Shown piece by piece: positions 33,271 through 42,518 of a stretch of DNA of 42,657 nucleotides. Under the pieces are notes generated by a model that worked only from the letters and a program-made list of their open reading frames with translations, did no database searches and was not told the origin of the DNA. The stretch is taken from positions 1 to 42,657 of the forward strand of contig DYEF01000059.1 in the NCBI GenBank assembly GCA_020725805.1. The letters are read 5' to 3'. This stretch comes from Bdellovibrio sp. (GTDB taxonomy: Bacteria; Myxococcota; SpSt-1050). Both the position numbers and the translations under genes were made by a program. How positions within the stretch are numbered: the first letter of the stretch is position 1; every line of letters begins with the position of its first letter.

Positions 33271-35234
33271 CAGAAAAGTGTTGTACAGCTACAGCCATCC
33301 GATGCCGAACCATCTTTTGAGATATCCGAGCCGGAAGAGGCATCGAGACCACTATGAGTATCCGAAGGATTGATGATCTCTCCGTCATCACCGACAATAA
33401 TACCCGTATCTTCAAATGTATTCCCGCATAAAAGCCTGTTGAGATTACATATCTCATTTATAAGGTTCTGAGAGGCATTGCTGAGCTGTTTTGCAGTCAG
33501 CACCGGCACCTCTATATCCATTGCAACGGAGGCCTTCTTCTGATTGTCTTCTCCGCTTAAATCTGCTTCAAGTCCCTTAATCTTCAAAAGCTGATTCGAA
33601 TCATCGTATACTATCTGTGCTGATATGTTTGAACCGGTAAATTTAATCCCGGCATAACCATACAGCTCGGAGACCTTCATCGAAGGAGATATTGCAAGTC
33701 TGATATATTCCACATCCTCTGTTTTGTTGTTTGCCGCATCCCTTGCCTGCCCGAGGGTCATCTCTTCCTTCTCACCTGCAATATAGACCACAAAAGATGT
33801 CCCGTTTATTATTTCCCCAAAACCCACATTTGCCTTAAATGATGAAAGCGACGGCACGGTACTGTCTTTTATGCAGACCTTCGAATCCATAATGGGCAGG
33901 ATCTTATCTGACGGACAGGTAATAACCGGACCTGTATCCTCAGTTGTATCAGGCACTTCCCCGTCCGGATATACTATATCGGGAGAAACGCCATCTGTAA
34001 CTCCTGCATCAGGTATCTCCTGCTGATGGCATTTTCCGAGCATGCACTCGACGCATCTGCGGTTTTCAGATGGAGCACTATCATTTGTATATTTCGCAAC
34101 AAGCATATGCTGACCGACCAGATAGCCGACCTTCTCAGAATAGAATTTCATTCCGTAAAGACAGGCGTATTTTGTAAAACCGGTAAGGGCTGAGGCATAG
34201 GTATCATCGGCAACCCAGCTCTTACCGCCATCCGACGTCCTGAATACACCCGGTGCACAGGATTCAGACTTGGGGTCCGATATATAATTTGCAGCCAGAA
34301 ATCCGTCTTTGCTGTTCAGTAATTGCAGTGCGGCCACAAAGGTGGCATCGGCAGTCTGACTCCCGAGTGAAATTTTCAGTTCACCACCCGCAGAAAATGT
34401 CTTGCCACCGTCTGTCGTATATAATACATACGCCTTGGCCGAGTCATAACCGGCTATAATTCCCGTCTGACAATCGACAAAATGAACTGCGTTAATCGTA
34501 AATCCGCTGTTTTCGTAAATGTTCTTAAAGCTCTTACCCCCGTCAGTTGAGACTGCCACAAATCCGGAAGACGGGTTTCTGGTATATGCACCTGTCTCCT
34601 TGTCTCTCTCACCGTTGTCTCCGCCCACGATCCAGCCTATTCTGTCATTTATGAAAAAGACATTATTTATGGATACATCACTCTTGAAGGTATAGAAAGA
34701 TGTACTCTCTGTCCATGTTGCTCCACCGTCCTTTGTCGCAGCCAGATAATAAGCATTATCTCCCTCTCCGACTATCCAGCCTGTCATAGGGTCAGAAAAG
34801 TATATTGCCGTTGCACTGAAGTTCTTTGAGCCCGGCAGCGCATTCTTCTGAACGGTATAATTCTTACCCTTGTTGGTTGACTTTGCAACATCAATAATCA
34901 CAGGAGGAGGAAATCCCTTAAGTAAAGACATTCCTGCCATAAAACCATTTGTGCCGGCACCCGAGACAAAGAGGAAAAAACTCATCTGCGCATCAGGATT
35001 AGCAGGCGCCTGTCCCATTGTAACATTCTGGCCGTCAGACGAATATCCCAAAACCGCCTGTGAATTCCCCATATTGTCCATAACACCGGGCATTGAGATA
35101 TTATTCTCGTCAAAGACCTCGACACCTGCCCAGACATTCTTGTTGCCCATCTGAGTAAAGAGCTGCTTCCACTCCGCATATGCAGGTGATGTCAAAAAGA
35201 TACCCAGAAGAAAAAACAGAATGAATCTCTTCAT
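33270..35234 (-). CDS. Secreted Ycf48/BNR-type beta-propeller protein
   Basis: This 654-aa exported protein has a cleavable signal (MKRFILFFLLGIFLTSPAYA-E). Residues about 40-400 hold at least five repeats with the Asp-box pattern T-x-D-G-G-x-[ST]-[WF] (for example TKDGGATWT, STDGGKSFK, TTDGGKTFS, TSDGGKSWV). Each lies near GWIVG- or GIIAG-type strands, as in Ycf48/photosystem II stability factor and BNR propellers. A Cys-rich, acidic Thr/Pro spacer follows, then a beta-rich C-terminal domain and a short SDISKDGSASDGCSC tail. The role is unknown. The start was chosen from the AAGGAGGATTTTA SD and the signal peptide. Confidence 0.75.
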   Translation of the reverse strand: MKRFILFFLLGIFLTSPAYAEWKQLFTQMGNKNVWAGVEVFDENNISMPGVMDNMGNSQAVLGYSSDGQNVTMGQAPANPDAQMSFFLFVSGAGTNGFMAGMSLLKGFPPPVIIDVAKSTNKGKNYTVQKNALPGSKNFSATAIYFSDPMTGWIVGEGDNAYYLAATKDGGATWTESTSFYTFKSDVSINNVFFINDRIGWIVGGDNGERDKETGAYTRNPSSGFVAVSTDGGKSFKNIYENSGFTINAVHFVDCQTGIIAGYDSAKAYVLYTTDGGKTFSAGGELKISLGSQTADATFVAALQLLNSKDGFLAANYISDPKSESCAPGVFRTSDGGKSWVADDTYASALTGFTKYACLYGMKFYSEKVGYLVGQHMLVAKYTNDSAPSENRRCVECMLGKCHQQEIPDAGVTDGVSPDIVYPDGEVPDTTEDTGPVITCPSDKILPIMDSKVCIKDSTVPSLSSFKANVGFGEIINGTSFVVYIAGEKEEMTLGQARDAANNKTEDVEYIRLAISPSMKVSELYGYAGIKFTGSNISAQIVYDDSNQLLKIKGLEADLSGEDNQKKASVAMDIEVPVLTAKQLSNASQNLINEICNLNRLLCGNTFEDTGIIVGDDGEIINPSDTHSGLDASSGSDISKDGSASDGCSCTTLF

Positions 35235-35301
35235 TAAAATCCTCCTTAAACAATTTCTTATCCTATCAATTTTTGAAATCAATTGCAAAAAGAAAAGTAT
35301 G

Positions 35302-36876
35302 TCAATCCAGATTATCCAAAAAGAGGTTAAGTCCAAACAGAATCTTGAATGGATTCCCGGTAGCCTGATTTTCTGAATTAAAGAAATCGCCGGCAATAAA
35401 ATAATCAGTCTCTAAACTCACATCCATAAATTTAAGCAGTGAATAGCTCACAACGAAATCCAGTTCTGTTCCGTAGTCGATTTTATTATTCGTATTACTG
35501 GCACTTGCATAGAATTTCATTACTCCGAAATTCAGCTTCAGCGGCAGTTCTTCCTTCCTGATTTTTATCCACAAGCCGGGATTAATTACTCCCTTACCGT
35601 TTACACCTGCCATCGAGAAACTTCGGGATGAGGCAGTCTCATTCAGACCACCATTGAAGAATATATTAGACAGGGTAATATAAGACTTAACCGATACAAA
35701 GGAATTCAGATAACCGCTCTTTTCGAAGTCATTCTCACCGCTCATATAGAGAAAATACGGAGAAATATCGATAAGTTTAAAAAACTTATACCCGACTTCA
35801 GCAAACGCCATATAACCAAATAATTTTCTGTCGGATAATGTCTTGTTGAGCATACCGCTCTGGGTACCTGACGAATCCTGCGTATCCTGAGACATCCCGG
35901 GGTCACCGTATTTCAGGTACTGGGTGAGTTTTCCGGACTTCTGCTTTTTGTTATAAATATCTTTCGTCTGTCCGTTGACATATATATAAGGTGTAACCTC
36001 CATATCCCCGTAATTTCCGATAAGACTCAGACGGTAATGAAATGCGCCCGATTTTCCGTTCAGGTCAAACCCTAACCAGACAAGATAACCCTTGCTATCC
36101 ACATTGAGACAATCGGACAACTCACCTCCGCATACCGTTGCTGTGTCAATCCCCGATTCGGACATCTTCTTTACCAGAAAAGCCTCCACAAAAGGCTCAT
36201 AAATCCTTCCGAATGCATTATCATTGTCATACAGGAAGCTCGAGAAGAATGAGAGACCAAAGGCTTTGCCGTTTTTATAAGTTATATCTGCCGTAATCAT
36301 AGGAGAACTTTTGTAGTCAGCATTGAAATATCCGTCTATTGTATTGTACTGGAGTCCCAGAGTCAGCTCCTTCTTCTGTTTTTTATAAAGATAAAAATCA
36401 GTTTTTACAAAAAAGACATAGTCATTGAAGACAAAATCTGTCGATGCAGAGAGATTTGCCTTACCAAGTGAAAGTCTCAATGCCCCGTCATATTCAAAAT
36501 ACAGTTCATCAATAAAAAGGCTTTTCAGAGCATAATCCGGGGCAGACTCATAGTTAATTGTAGTATCGGTGCTATCATTCTCATAATATAGCCCGCTGAT
36601 TCTCATAATACCTGAGTTGAGGGAGAGATTGAATTCCGTATTGTCATTAATAAACCAGATGAGAGTTCCGCCGGCATAGAAATAATAACCTGTGCTGTTC
36701 TCTGAAAACGTAAGACTTTCGGGTTTATCGGAGTTAAGATAATTCCTCTTTATCTCAAAACGGTTATTGAGATTCAGCATATAAAAGAGAGAAGAGTTAT
36801 CCTCATCACCGCTGCCCTCCTGAGCCGTAAGAGAGAACGAAAGGAACATAAAAATCATCAGTAAAATATATTTCAT
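35302..36876 (-). CDS. Putative outer-membrane beta-barrel protein
   Basis: This 524-aa exported protein has a signal peptide (MKYILLMIFMFLSFSLTA-Q). The mature part shows alternating apolar and polar strands throughout and many aromatics, typical of porin-like or alginate-export-type outer-membrane barrels. It ends LFLDNLD and lacks the usual C-terminal aromatic. No family is recognised. The ATG at 36876 overlaps nothing except the region just after plsY (stop 36879), and an upstream ATG at 36897 would overlap plsY. It may transport a solute or anchor the surface proteins encoded beside it. Confidence 0.65.
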   Translation of the reverse strand: MKYILLMIFMFLSFSLTAQEGSGDEDNSSLFYMLNLNNRFEIKRNYLNSDKPESLTFSENSTGYYFYAGGTLIWFINDNTEFNLSLNSGIMRISGLYYENDSTDTTINYESAPDYALKSLFIDELYFEYDGALRLSLGKANLSASTDFVFNDYVFFVKTDFYLYKKQKKELTLGLQYNTIDGYFNADYKSSPMITADITYKNGKAFGLSFFSSFLYDNDNAFGRIYEPFVEAFLVKKMSESGIDTATVCGGELSDCLNVDSKGYLVWLGFDLNGKSGAFHYRLSLIGNYGDMEVTPYIYVNGQTKDIYNKKQKSGKLTQYLKYGDPGMSQDTQDSSGTQSGMLNKTLSDRKLFGYMAFAEVGYKFFKLIDISPYFLYMSGENDFEKSGYLNSFVSVKSYITLSNIFFNGGLNETASSRSFSMAGVNGKGVINPGLWIKIRKEELPLKLNFGVMKFYASASNTNNKIDYGTELDFVVSYSLLKFMDVSLETDYFIAGDFFNSENQATGNPFKILFGLNLFLDNLD

Positions 36877-36878
36877 AA

Positions 36879-37475
36879 TCAATTTTTCCTCTCCCACATT
36901 CTGGGTTCTTCCCCCCTTAAGAGTCTCAAAATATTCTCCCTGTGTCTGTAAAAAATCAGCATAAGAAGGAGTATATTGAGTACAAGCAGGTTTTTACTGA
37001 AAGAAAAAAAGAGATTCAGAAGAAGATTCGATACCGTGGCAACAAGAGATGACAGGGATGATATTCTGACCGAGACTATCACAACGAGAAAAACAACAAA
37101 GGACACAAGCGCAGTCATATAATTAAACCCCAGCATTACACCAAAGGCCGTAGCAACACCCTTTCCTCCTCTGAATCTTAGAAACAGGGAGAATATATGT
37201 CCGATTACAGATAATAATCCGGCAATTGCAGCAGTCCTCTGGTCGAAAAACTTCAAGGCAATTATAACCGGCACAAGACCCTTTAAGAGGTCACATAAGA
37301 AGGTCAGAACCCCGGCAAAAAGTCCGGCATTCCTTATTACATTGGCAGTTCCGATATTCCCGGACCCTGAATTACGGATATCTACACCCGAAAATATCTT
37401 TGAGAAAAGAAGGCCAAAGGGGACAGACCCGAGTAAATAGGAAACTACAAAAAGAAGAATCTGTCCTGCATTCAT
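36879..37475 (-). CDS. plsY: Glycerol-3-phosphate acyltransferase PlsY
   Basis: This 198-aa inner-membrane enzyme transfers an acyl group from acyl-phosphate to glycerol-3-phosphate in phospholipid synthesis. Conserved motifs are GSVPFGLL, SGSGNIGTANVIRNAG and RGGKGVAT. It has about five predicted membrane helices. The start ATG lies 7 nt after the lipoprotein gene stop with an AAGG SD. Its presence in a train of envelope genes is common. Confidence 0.95.
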   Translation of the reverse strand: MNAGQILLFVVSYLLGSVPFGLLFSKIFSGVDIRNSGSGNIGTANVIRNAGLFAGVLTFLCDLLKGLVPVIIALKFFDQRTAAIAGLLSVIGHIFSLFLRFRGGKGVATAFGVMLGFNYMTALVSFVVFLVVIVSVRISSLSSLVATVSNLLLNLFFSFSKNLLVLNILLLMLIFYRHRENILRLLRGEEPRMWERKN

Positions 37476-37482
37476 AAAAACC

Positions 37483-38850
37483 TTACTGGGCGTTTACTAT
37501 GACCGTCCCGCTCGTGGCTTCAATGCTCAGTCCGTTCTTAACCAGAGCAAATCTTCCGCTGACCACATTAATCAAATACATACCCACGTCACTTATTTCG
37601 GAGCCATCTATGACGTAGGGGTTCGGAATCGGCTGATCCTCGTCCCTGTAAACCTCTGTCATCTGATTCCCGCTTCTGTACATCAGTTGAATCATCATAT
37701 TTGTATCAGTTTCCGAAGGATTTTTCCACTCGACAACGAGGTCCTCGTCTACCTTTACTGTGGAGTTATTTGCAGGTTTGATAATCGTGACGAGCTGATT
37801 TTGTGGTTTGTGGGTAATCTCAAGTTTTACGGGCTGTGAACCATACGACGGATGCTGAATTGTAAACTGGTAATTACCTTCTCTTGCCAGTACAGGACTC
37901 TGCGCATACGGATTGAACTGCTTTTCATACTGCTCTGTCTGCGGATTATATGTAAGTGAATATACCTGCGGACTTACAGGGTCGATTGCAGTTACTGTTG
38001 CATTCGTCAGTACATCACCTGTCTTCGGGTCCGATACCTTTGCCGCAAGGAGCATAAGATAGGCGTTTCTGGATTGCTGTCTCTGCATATACAGGGAGGA
38101 TACTATCAGCTGAATTGTACGTATATCGATATTTATGCCTGTTAATGAACTATTCTTGATCTCTACCGGATTATTCGGATAATAGCCATAAGGGTCTCCC
38201 TCTCCCGGATTCGGTTTACCGTTACCATCGATATCATAAACCGCAAAGACATAGTACTTACCGGGGGCAAGCCCGTCTATAAAGTAATCGTTATTACTGT
38301 CTGTCATAGTATACGCAATAGGATTAACACCCTCACCGGGAAGTTTATCAAAAACCATTACGTAAACGTTCTTGCCGCTTTCAGGTTTGCCTCCGTTAAC
38401 TGTCACTCTGCCCGCTATACTGTAAGTCTGTCCCGACGTATCTGTAAGTTCAATATCAGAGAGACCTGAATCCTTCCCTCCGCCGTCTCCTCCCCCGTCA
38501 GGGCCAATATCCTCTCCGGTATCAGATATTATATCCTCGTAGGCATCTTTCAGCAGAATATCAGAGAGTTCCGTATCGCCGGGCAATACAATATCTTCAG
38601 TAATATCTGCCAGCACAATATCTTCCGAATTATCGGCGAGCACTGCATCTCCCAGAGCATCATCTGAAGGAAGAATGTCAGTAATACCATCTGCCTTTGA
38701 TATATCCGTTACGGCATCCTTATTTATTTCAATATCGCCGCTTAAGGTATCATTTGTCTCCTGATTCTCCACTGCAGTAGTCCCGCAATAGTGAAAGAAT
38801 CCAGCCGTAAATAAAAGCAACAAGACCAAAAAGACCTTTTTCGAAGACAT
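37483..38850 (-). CDS. Putative surface lipoprotein with carboxypeptidase-regulatory-like domain
   Basis: This 455-aa protein starts at the ATG of 38850, behind GGGAGGTG. The signal MSSKKVFLVLLLLFTAGFFHYC places a Cys at residue 22, although F-H-Y is a poor lipobox. Residues about 25-145 are an acidic linker with repeated DI-x-L-[AP]-D-type units. Residues about 145-250 read YSIAGRVTVNGG ... FVAVYDIDGNGKPNPGEG-type and resemble carboxypeptidase-regulatory or DUF2141 beta domains. A third beta-rich domain (about 340-450) follows. It is the first gene of the envelope train. The exact function is unknown. Confidence 0.65.
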   Translation of the reverse strand: MSSKKVFLVLLLLFTAGFFHYCGTTAVENQETNDTLSGDIEINKDAVTDISKADGITDILPSDDALGDAVLADNSEDIVLADITEDIVLPGDTELSDILLKDAYEDIISDTGEDIGPDGGGDGGGKDSGLSDIELTDTSGQTYSIAGRVTVNGGKPESGKNVYVMVFDKLPGEGVNPIAYTMTDSNNDYFIDGLAPGKYYVFAVYDIDGNGKPNPGEGDPYGYYPNNPVEIKNSSLTGINIDIRTIQLIVSSLYMQRQQSRNAYLMLLAAKVSDPKTGDVLTNATVTAIDPVSPQVYSLTYNPQTEQYEKQFNPYAQSPVLAREGNYQFTIQHPSYGSQPVKLEITHKPQNQLVTIIKPANNSTVKVDEDLVVEWKNPSETDTNMMIQLMYRSGNQMTEVYRDEDQPIPNPYVIDGSEISDVGMYLINVVSGRFALVKNGLSIEATSGTVIVNAQ

Positions 38851-38876
38851 ATTACACCTCCCTATTAATGTTATAC

Positions 38877-38905
38877 ATTTTAATGCATCTGACAAAACAA
38901 TTCAA
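38877..38905 (-). promoter_or_regulatory. Candidate promoter of the envelope gene train
   Basis: On the minus strand TTGAAT (38900-38905) and TAAAAT (38877-38882) are 17 bp apart. The start is expected near 38870, giving a leader of about 20 nt with the SD. It is divergent from the Ser/Thr kinase promoter. Confidence 0.5.
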
Positions 38906-38968
38906 CATAAACTTTTTGCTCCTGCCAGAATCAATCTTGTGATTTTAAACACTATGCAGGTTAAAAAG

Positions 38969-38997
38969 TTGCCAAGATTAAAATATTATATTATTAT
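38969..38997 (+). promoter_or_regulatory. Candidate promoter of Ser/Thr kinase gene, near-leaderless
   Basis: TTGCCA (38969-38974) and TATTAT (38992-38997) are 17 bp apart, putting transcription start within about 1-3 nt of the ATG at 39006. No SD precedes that ATG. Confidence 0.55.
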
Positions 38998-39005
38998 GTT
39001 TATTA

Positions 39006-40841
39006 ATGAAGTTTCCGTGTGCTTTTGGAAAATATATTCTGCTCGACAAGATTGCCTCGGGAGGAATGGCAGAGATCTTCAAGGCAAAGACTGTAGGTGT
39101 ATCGGGATTCGAAAAGATTCTGGCCATCAAGAGAATCCATCCGCAGTTTGCCCAGAATCAGGAATTTATCACAATGCTCATCGACGAGGCAAAGATATCG
39201 GTCTTCCTTAATCATTCGAACATTGTTCAGGTATTCGATCTGGGAAGAATCGGTGAACACTACTTCATCGCAATGGAGTATGTCAACGGTATTGACCTGC
39301 ATAAGTATCTGAAGAAGTGCAAGCAGAAGAAGCAGTATCTGCCGCTGGATGTAAGCATTTTCATTGCGAGCGAGGTAGCAAAGGGTCTTGATTACGCACA
39401 CCGGAAAAGAGACCCTGAAGGCAAGCCGCTCAACATTATTCACAGAGATGTAAGCCCGCAGAACATACTCATCAGCGATATAGGAGAGGTAAAAATAACT
39501 GATTTCGGAATTGCCAAAGCCAATATAAAGAGCAAGGAGACTACAAAAGGGCTTTTGAAAGGCAAAATAAACTATATGTCGCCCGAACAGGCAGCGGGAA
39601 TAGAGCTTGACAACAGGTCGGATATCTATGCGCTCGGGATAATAATGTATGAGATGTTTACAAACCAGAGACCTTTTTATGCGGAGAGCGATTATAAGCA
39701 GATAGAGATGGTGAAAAAGGGAATAGTGAAATCACCGGTGATTTACAGAGAGGACCTGCCGGATGAGCTTGCAGATATCGTTATGAAGTGTCTGGCAAAA
39801 GACAGGGATGCAAGGTATCAGGCGGCATCAGACCTGCAGTCGGACCTTCAGAGATACCTTTTTAAGACATATCCCGGATTTGTCCCGTCAAAACTGCAGG
39901 ATTTTACAAAGAGATTCTTCGGGAAAGCGGAAGAGACCACAAAGGTAATCAAAAAAGAGAACATCTCGGAAAAGATGACAAGGGTCGACTTTGCGGTGGA
40001 TACCAGCGAGTCCCTGATTACAGAAGAGAAGGCAGAGGTTACACGAAAAACCCCGACTCCCTACAAAATCGAGACAGCAAAGATGCCTGAAGCAGAGCCA
40101 ACCCTCTCCGTAACCAAACCCACAATCAAGGAAAGAGTCAATACAACATCGGGTCATATCTTTTTCAGAATTCTGAATTTTCTCAACAATTCCGCCATGA
40201 GCGCCAGAGAAACAGGCAGAGTACTGACACTGAAAATGTCAGATTTCTTCTCCGATATCCATACAAATCCTACAAAACTCTTACTGACAGTTCTAAGTTC
40301 TGTTGCTGTAATACTCATTATCGTAATACTTATGATGCTCTTCAGTATTTACAGAAAACCAGCGGTACAAATCAACCCTTCATATATGTACGATATCAGG
40401 CCCAGCAGTGAGACCCTGAGTACCATAAACCTGAAAAACTATTATCCCTCGCCGCTCTTAAAGGAGACAACTCAGGAGAGAGTCGCAGGCACGGTAAAAG
40501 AGATAAAAGAGAGACCTGATGACGAAATCCTGCAGGAGAGAAAGTCCATTAAAAAAGGGAATAAAAAGTCCAGAAAGACAGATAAAGTGAAGACCGCCCA
40601 GTCAGCACCGGTAAAGAATCCCGGCCTTCTCTCAGTAAATTCGAAACCTTGGGGCGAGGTATATATAAACGGAAAGCCCATAGGGCAGGTTACCCCTCTT
40701 AAAAAATTCGAGATCAAACCCGGGAAATACAGTGTCAAGGTGTTCTTCACCGGCTCGAACAGATTCAGTGAATCCAGAACAGTTACAGTAAAACCGGGAG
40801 AGGAGACAATAGTACCATTATTCAAGGATGAAGACCAATGA
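39006..40841 (+). CDS. Hanks-type Ser/Thr protein kinase with C-terminal PEGA domain
   Basis: This 611-aa membrane kinase starts with the kinase domain (about 5-285). Visible are the Gly-rich loop IASGGMAEIF, AIKRI (ATP-binding Lys), HRDVSPQN (catalytic loop), DFGIA and MSPEQ. A linker rich in Lys and Thr follows. One membrane helix (about 424-444, LLLTVLSSVAVILIIVIL) and an extracytoplasmic part end in a PEGA-type domain (about 535-605, LSVNSKPWGEVYINGKPIG). The kinase is cytoplasmic and PEGA would lie outside, possibly as a surface sensor. It overlaps the next gene by 4 nt. A kinase plus PEGA pairing is common in Myxococcota-like genomes. Confidence 0.9.
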   Translation: MKFPCAFGKYILLDKIASGGMAEIFKAKTVGVSGFEKILAIKRIHPQFAQNQEFITMLIDEAKISVFLNHSNIVQVFDLGRIGEHYFIAMEYVNGIDLHKYLKKCKQKKQYLPLDVSIFIASEVAKGLDYAHRKRDPEGKPLNIIHRDVSPQNILISDIGEVKITDFGIAKANIKSKETTKGLLKGKINYMSPEQAAGIELDNRSDIYALGIIMYEMFTNQRPFYAESDYKQIEMVKKGIVKSPVIYREDLPDELADIVMKCLAKDRDARYQAASDLQSDLQRYLFKTYPGFVPSKLQDFTKRFFGKAEETTKVIKKENISEKMTRVDFAVDTSESLITEEKAEVTRKTPTPYKIETAKMPEAEPTLSVTKPTIKERVNTTSGHIFFRILNFLNNSAMSARETGRVLTLKMSDFFSDIHTNPTKLLLTVLSSVAVILIIVILMMLFSIYRKPAVQINPSYMYDIRPSSETLSTINLKNYYPSPLLKETTQERVAGTVKEIKERPDDEILQERKSIKKGNKKSRKTDKVKTAQSAPVKNPGLLSVNSKPWGEVYINGKPIGQVTPLKKFEIKPGKYSVKVFFTGSNRFSESRTVTVKPGEETIVPLFKDEDQ

Positions 40842-41224
40842 CCAGAAAAATAGTTATAGCCATCTATCTGGTAATACTGATATGGATAATCGCCTGTCCG
40901 GCAATAGGGGTGGGAATAAACGTCTTTTCCAGAAAGGGATATGACCGTGTCGAGGCCATAGTCGTTACCTCGAAAATATGCGCCGCGGCATCCCTCAGGT
41001 TCAATACCAAGGAGGAAGACTGCTACAATTATACCTCCTACTACGAGTTTCCGTGGAATATCAAAAAGATCGAAATGCTCGCTAACAGACTATCCAACAG
41101 GGAGTGGAAAGAACGCTCGATTAACCTTATAAACAGACTCAACAGTGAACAGAACCTTCAGAAGGAAGTCTTCTTCGGTGAACTCAAGAAACTTCAGGAA
41201 GAGATCATAAACACAAAGTTTTAA
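40838..41224 (+). CDS. Small membrane-anchored protein of unknown function, 128 aa
   Basis: Family not recognised. The N-terminus (MTRKIVIAIYLVILIWIIACPAIGVG) is one hydrophobic membrane segment or uncleaved signal. The rest is a soluble domain of about 100 residues, with two Cys in the first half and a helical, charged C-terminal half. It overlaps the Ser/Thr kinase gene by 4 nt (ATGA) and ends 12 nt before the next gene, so it is a co-translated candidate kinase partner. That is inference from position. Confidence 0.7.
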   Translation: MTRKIVIAIYLVILIWIIACPAIGVGINVFSRKGYDRVEAIVVTSKICAAASLRFNTKEEDCYNYTSYYEFPWNIKKIEMLANRLSNREWKERSINLINRLNSEQNLQKEVFFGELKKLQEEIINTKF

Positions 41225-41236
41225 TTGAGGGATTTT

Positions 41237-42487
41237 ATGAAAAAGTTAAACGTCTTTATCCCATTTATCTTAATTATCATATCCTCGTGCGGAGATGAAT
41301 CCGGTAGCAGTTCAGATTCGTACACATCTGATGATGCCGGAGATATTTCAGTTACAGATACAGGTTGTGATATCTATAAATGCGATAATACTCTGAATAC
41401 TGTACCGATAGAAATAACTGACTACAAACCCTTTATCAAAGGCCCGTACATAATGTATACAGATACAGATTCAACAACCATTATGTGGGAGACAGAAAGA
41501 CCCGAACCATCTGTCGTAGATTTCGGAGAGAATCAGATATCCCTGAAAAGGATTACAGGTGGAAGCGAACAAATTCACGAGGTAAGAATAACCGGACTCA
41601 GACCCGACACTTTATATTATTACCGTGCCGGAAGCGGTGAATTTATGACGGAATTCTTTACTTTCAGGACGAATCCGAATCTGAATAAACCATTCAGATT
41701 TGCTGCATACAGCGACTCCCAGAATCATCCCGAAAGACATTCAAAACTGATACCAATGATAGCAAAACTCGGGCCATCATTCATCCTTCACGCCGGAGAC
41801 GCTGTAGAGAGGGGATGGGAGGAGGAGAGATGGCAAAAAGAAATCTTCGATGTAATCAGACCGCTTGCATTCTTTATCCCTTACTATTTTGCAATCGGAA
41901 ATCACGAGGCAAATTCAGACTACTACTACAAATATTTCTCCTATCCGTATCCCGAGAATGATTTGCAGCACGAGAGTTACTACTGGTTCAGATACGGGGC
42001 AGTATTCGTAATCGTAATAGATTCCGAAAAATACTTATTCGGGACAGAGGACCCCGAACATAAGTGGGTAGTTCAGACACTCAAAAAACCGGAGGCCGTC
42101 TGGGCAGGAATCAGAATAGCTGTCTTTCATCAGTCAGCATATACAGACGGATGGGGACACTGTGACTACGACGGAAATCTGCAGATAAGAAGTTCCCTTA
42201 TACCGGTACTGGAAAAAGGCGGCATAAACCTCATTCTCAACGGCCACACACACGGATACGAAAGGGGCCTGCTTAACGGCGTCTATCATATGATTATAGG
42301 CGGCGGAGGCGGCGACCTCGATATGAAATGCAATGATTTTCCGTTTATCCAGAAGACAAACTACGTTCACCATTTTATTTACGGAGATGTCCTCTGCGAC
42401 AAGGTCAGGATTACCGCCGTTGATATAGACGGGAATGCCTTTGACGAATTCGAGATACCTTTTGAATATCCTCAGCCAGCCAGATGA
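41237..42487 (+). CDS. Purple-acid-phosphatase-like metallophosphoesterase lipoprotein
   Basis: This 416-aa lipoprotein has signal MKKLNVFIPFILIIISSC, with lipobox IISSC and Cys18. A Ser/Asp-rich spacer is followed by a fibronectin-like N-domain (about 55-145) and a metallophosphoesterase domain. Metal motifs are SDSQ (first), HAGD, GNHE, VFHQ and GHTHGYER. The first motif departs from the usual D-x-H or D-x-G pattern, with Gln at the third place. The start was set by GAGGG 5 nt before the ATG at 41237. It is likely periplasmic or on the outer membrane, hydrolysing phosphate esters; the substrate is unknown. Confidence 0.85.
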   Translation: MKKLNVFIPFILIIISSCGDESGSSSDSYTSDDAGDISVTDTGCDIYKCDNTLNTVPIEITDYKPFIKGPYIMYTDTDSTTIMWETERPEPSVVDFGENQISLKRITGGSEQIHEVRITGLRPDTLYYYRAGSGEFMTEFFTFRTNPNLNKPFRFAAYSDSQNHPERHSKLIPMIAKLGPSFILHAGDAVERGWEEERWQKEIFDVIRPLAFFIPYYFAIGNHEANSDYYYKYFSYPYPENDLQHESYYWFRYGAVFVIVIDSEKYLFGTEDPEHKWVVQTLKKPEAVWAGIRIAVFHQSAYTDGWGHCDYDGNLQIRSSLIPVLEKGGINLILNGHTHGYERGLLNGVYHMIIGGGGGDLDMKCNDFPFIQKTNYVHHFIYGDVLCDKVRITAVDIDGNAFDEFEIPFEYPQPAR

Positions 42488-42498
42488 CCTGAGATTAA

Positions 42499-42518
42499 GG
42501 TACCTTTTTTAAGGTGCC
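42499..42518 (+). terminator. Possible hairpin after the metallophosphoesterase gene
   Basis: GGTACC (42499-42504) can pair with GGTGCC (42513-42518) with one G-U pair around a T-rich loop. It ends the last plus-strand gene region. The T-run lies in the loop and not after the stem, so it may be a REP-type hairpin more than a classical terminator. Confidence 0.35.

Noticed and set aside
35474-35510. TGGCAC followed by TTGCA as a sigma-54 promoter.
   Set aside because: The two elements are adjacent without the required 5-bp spacing and lie inside a coding region.
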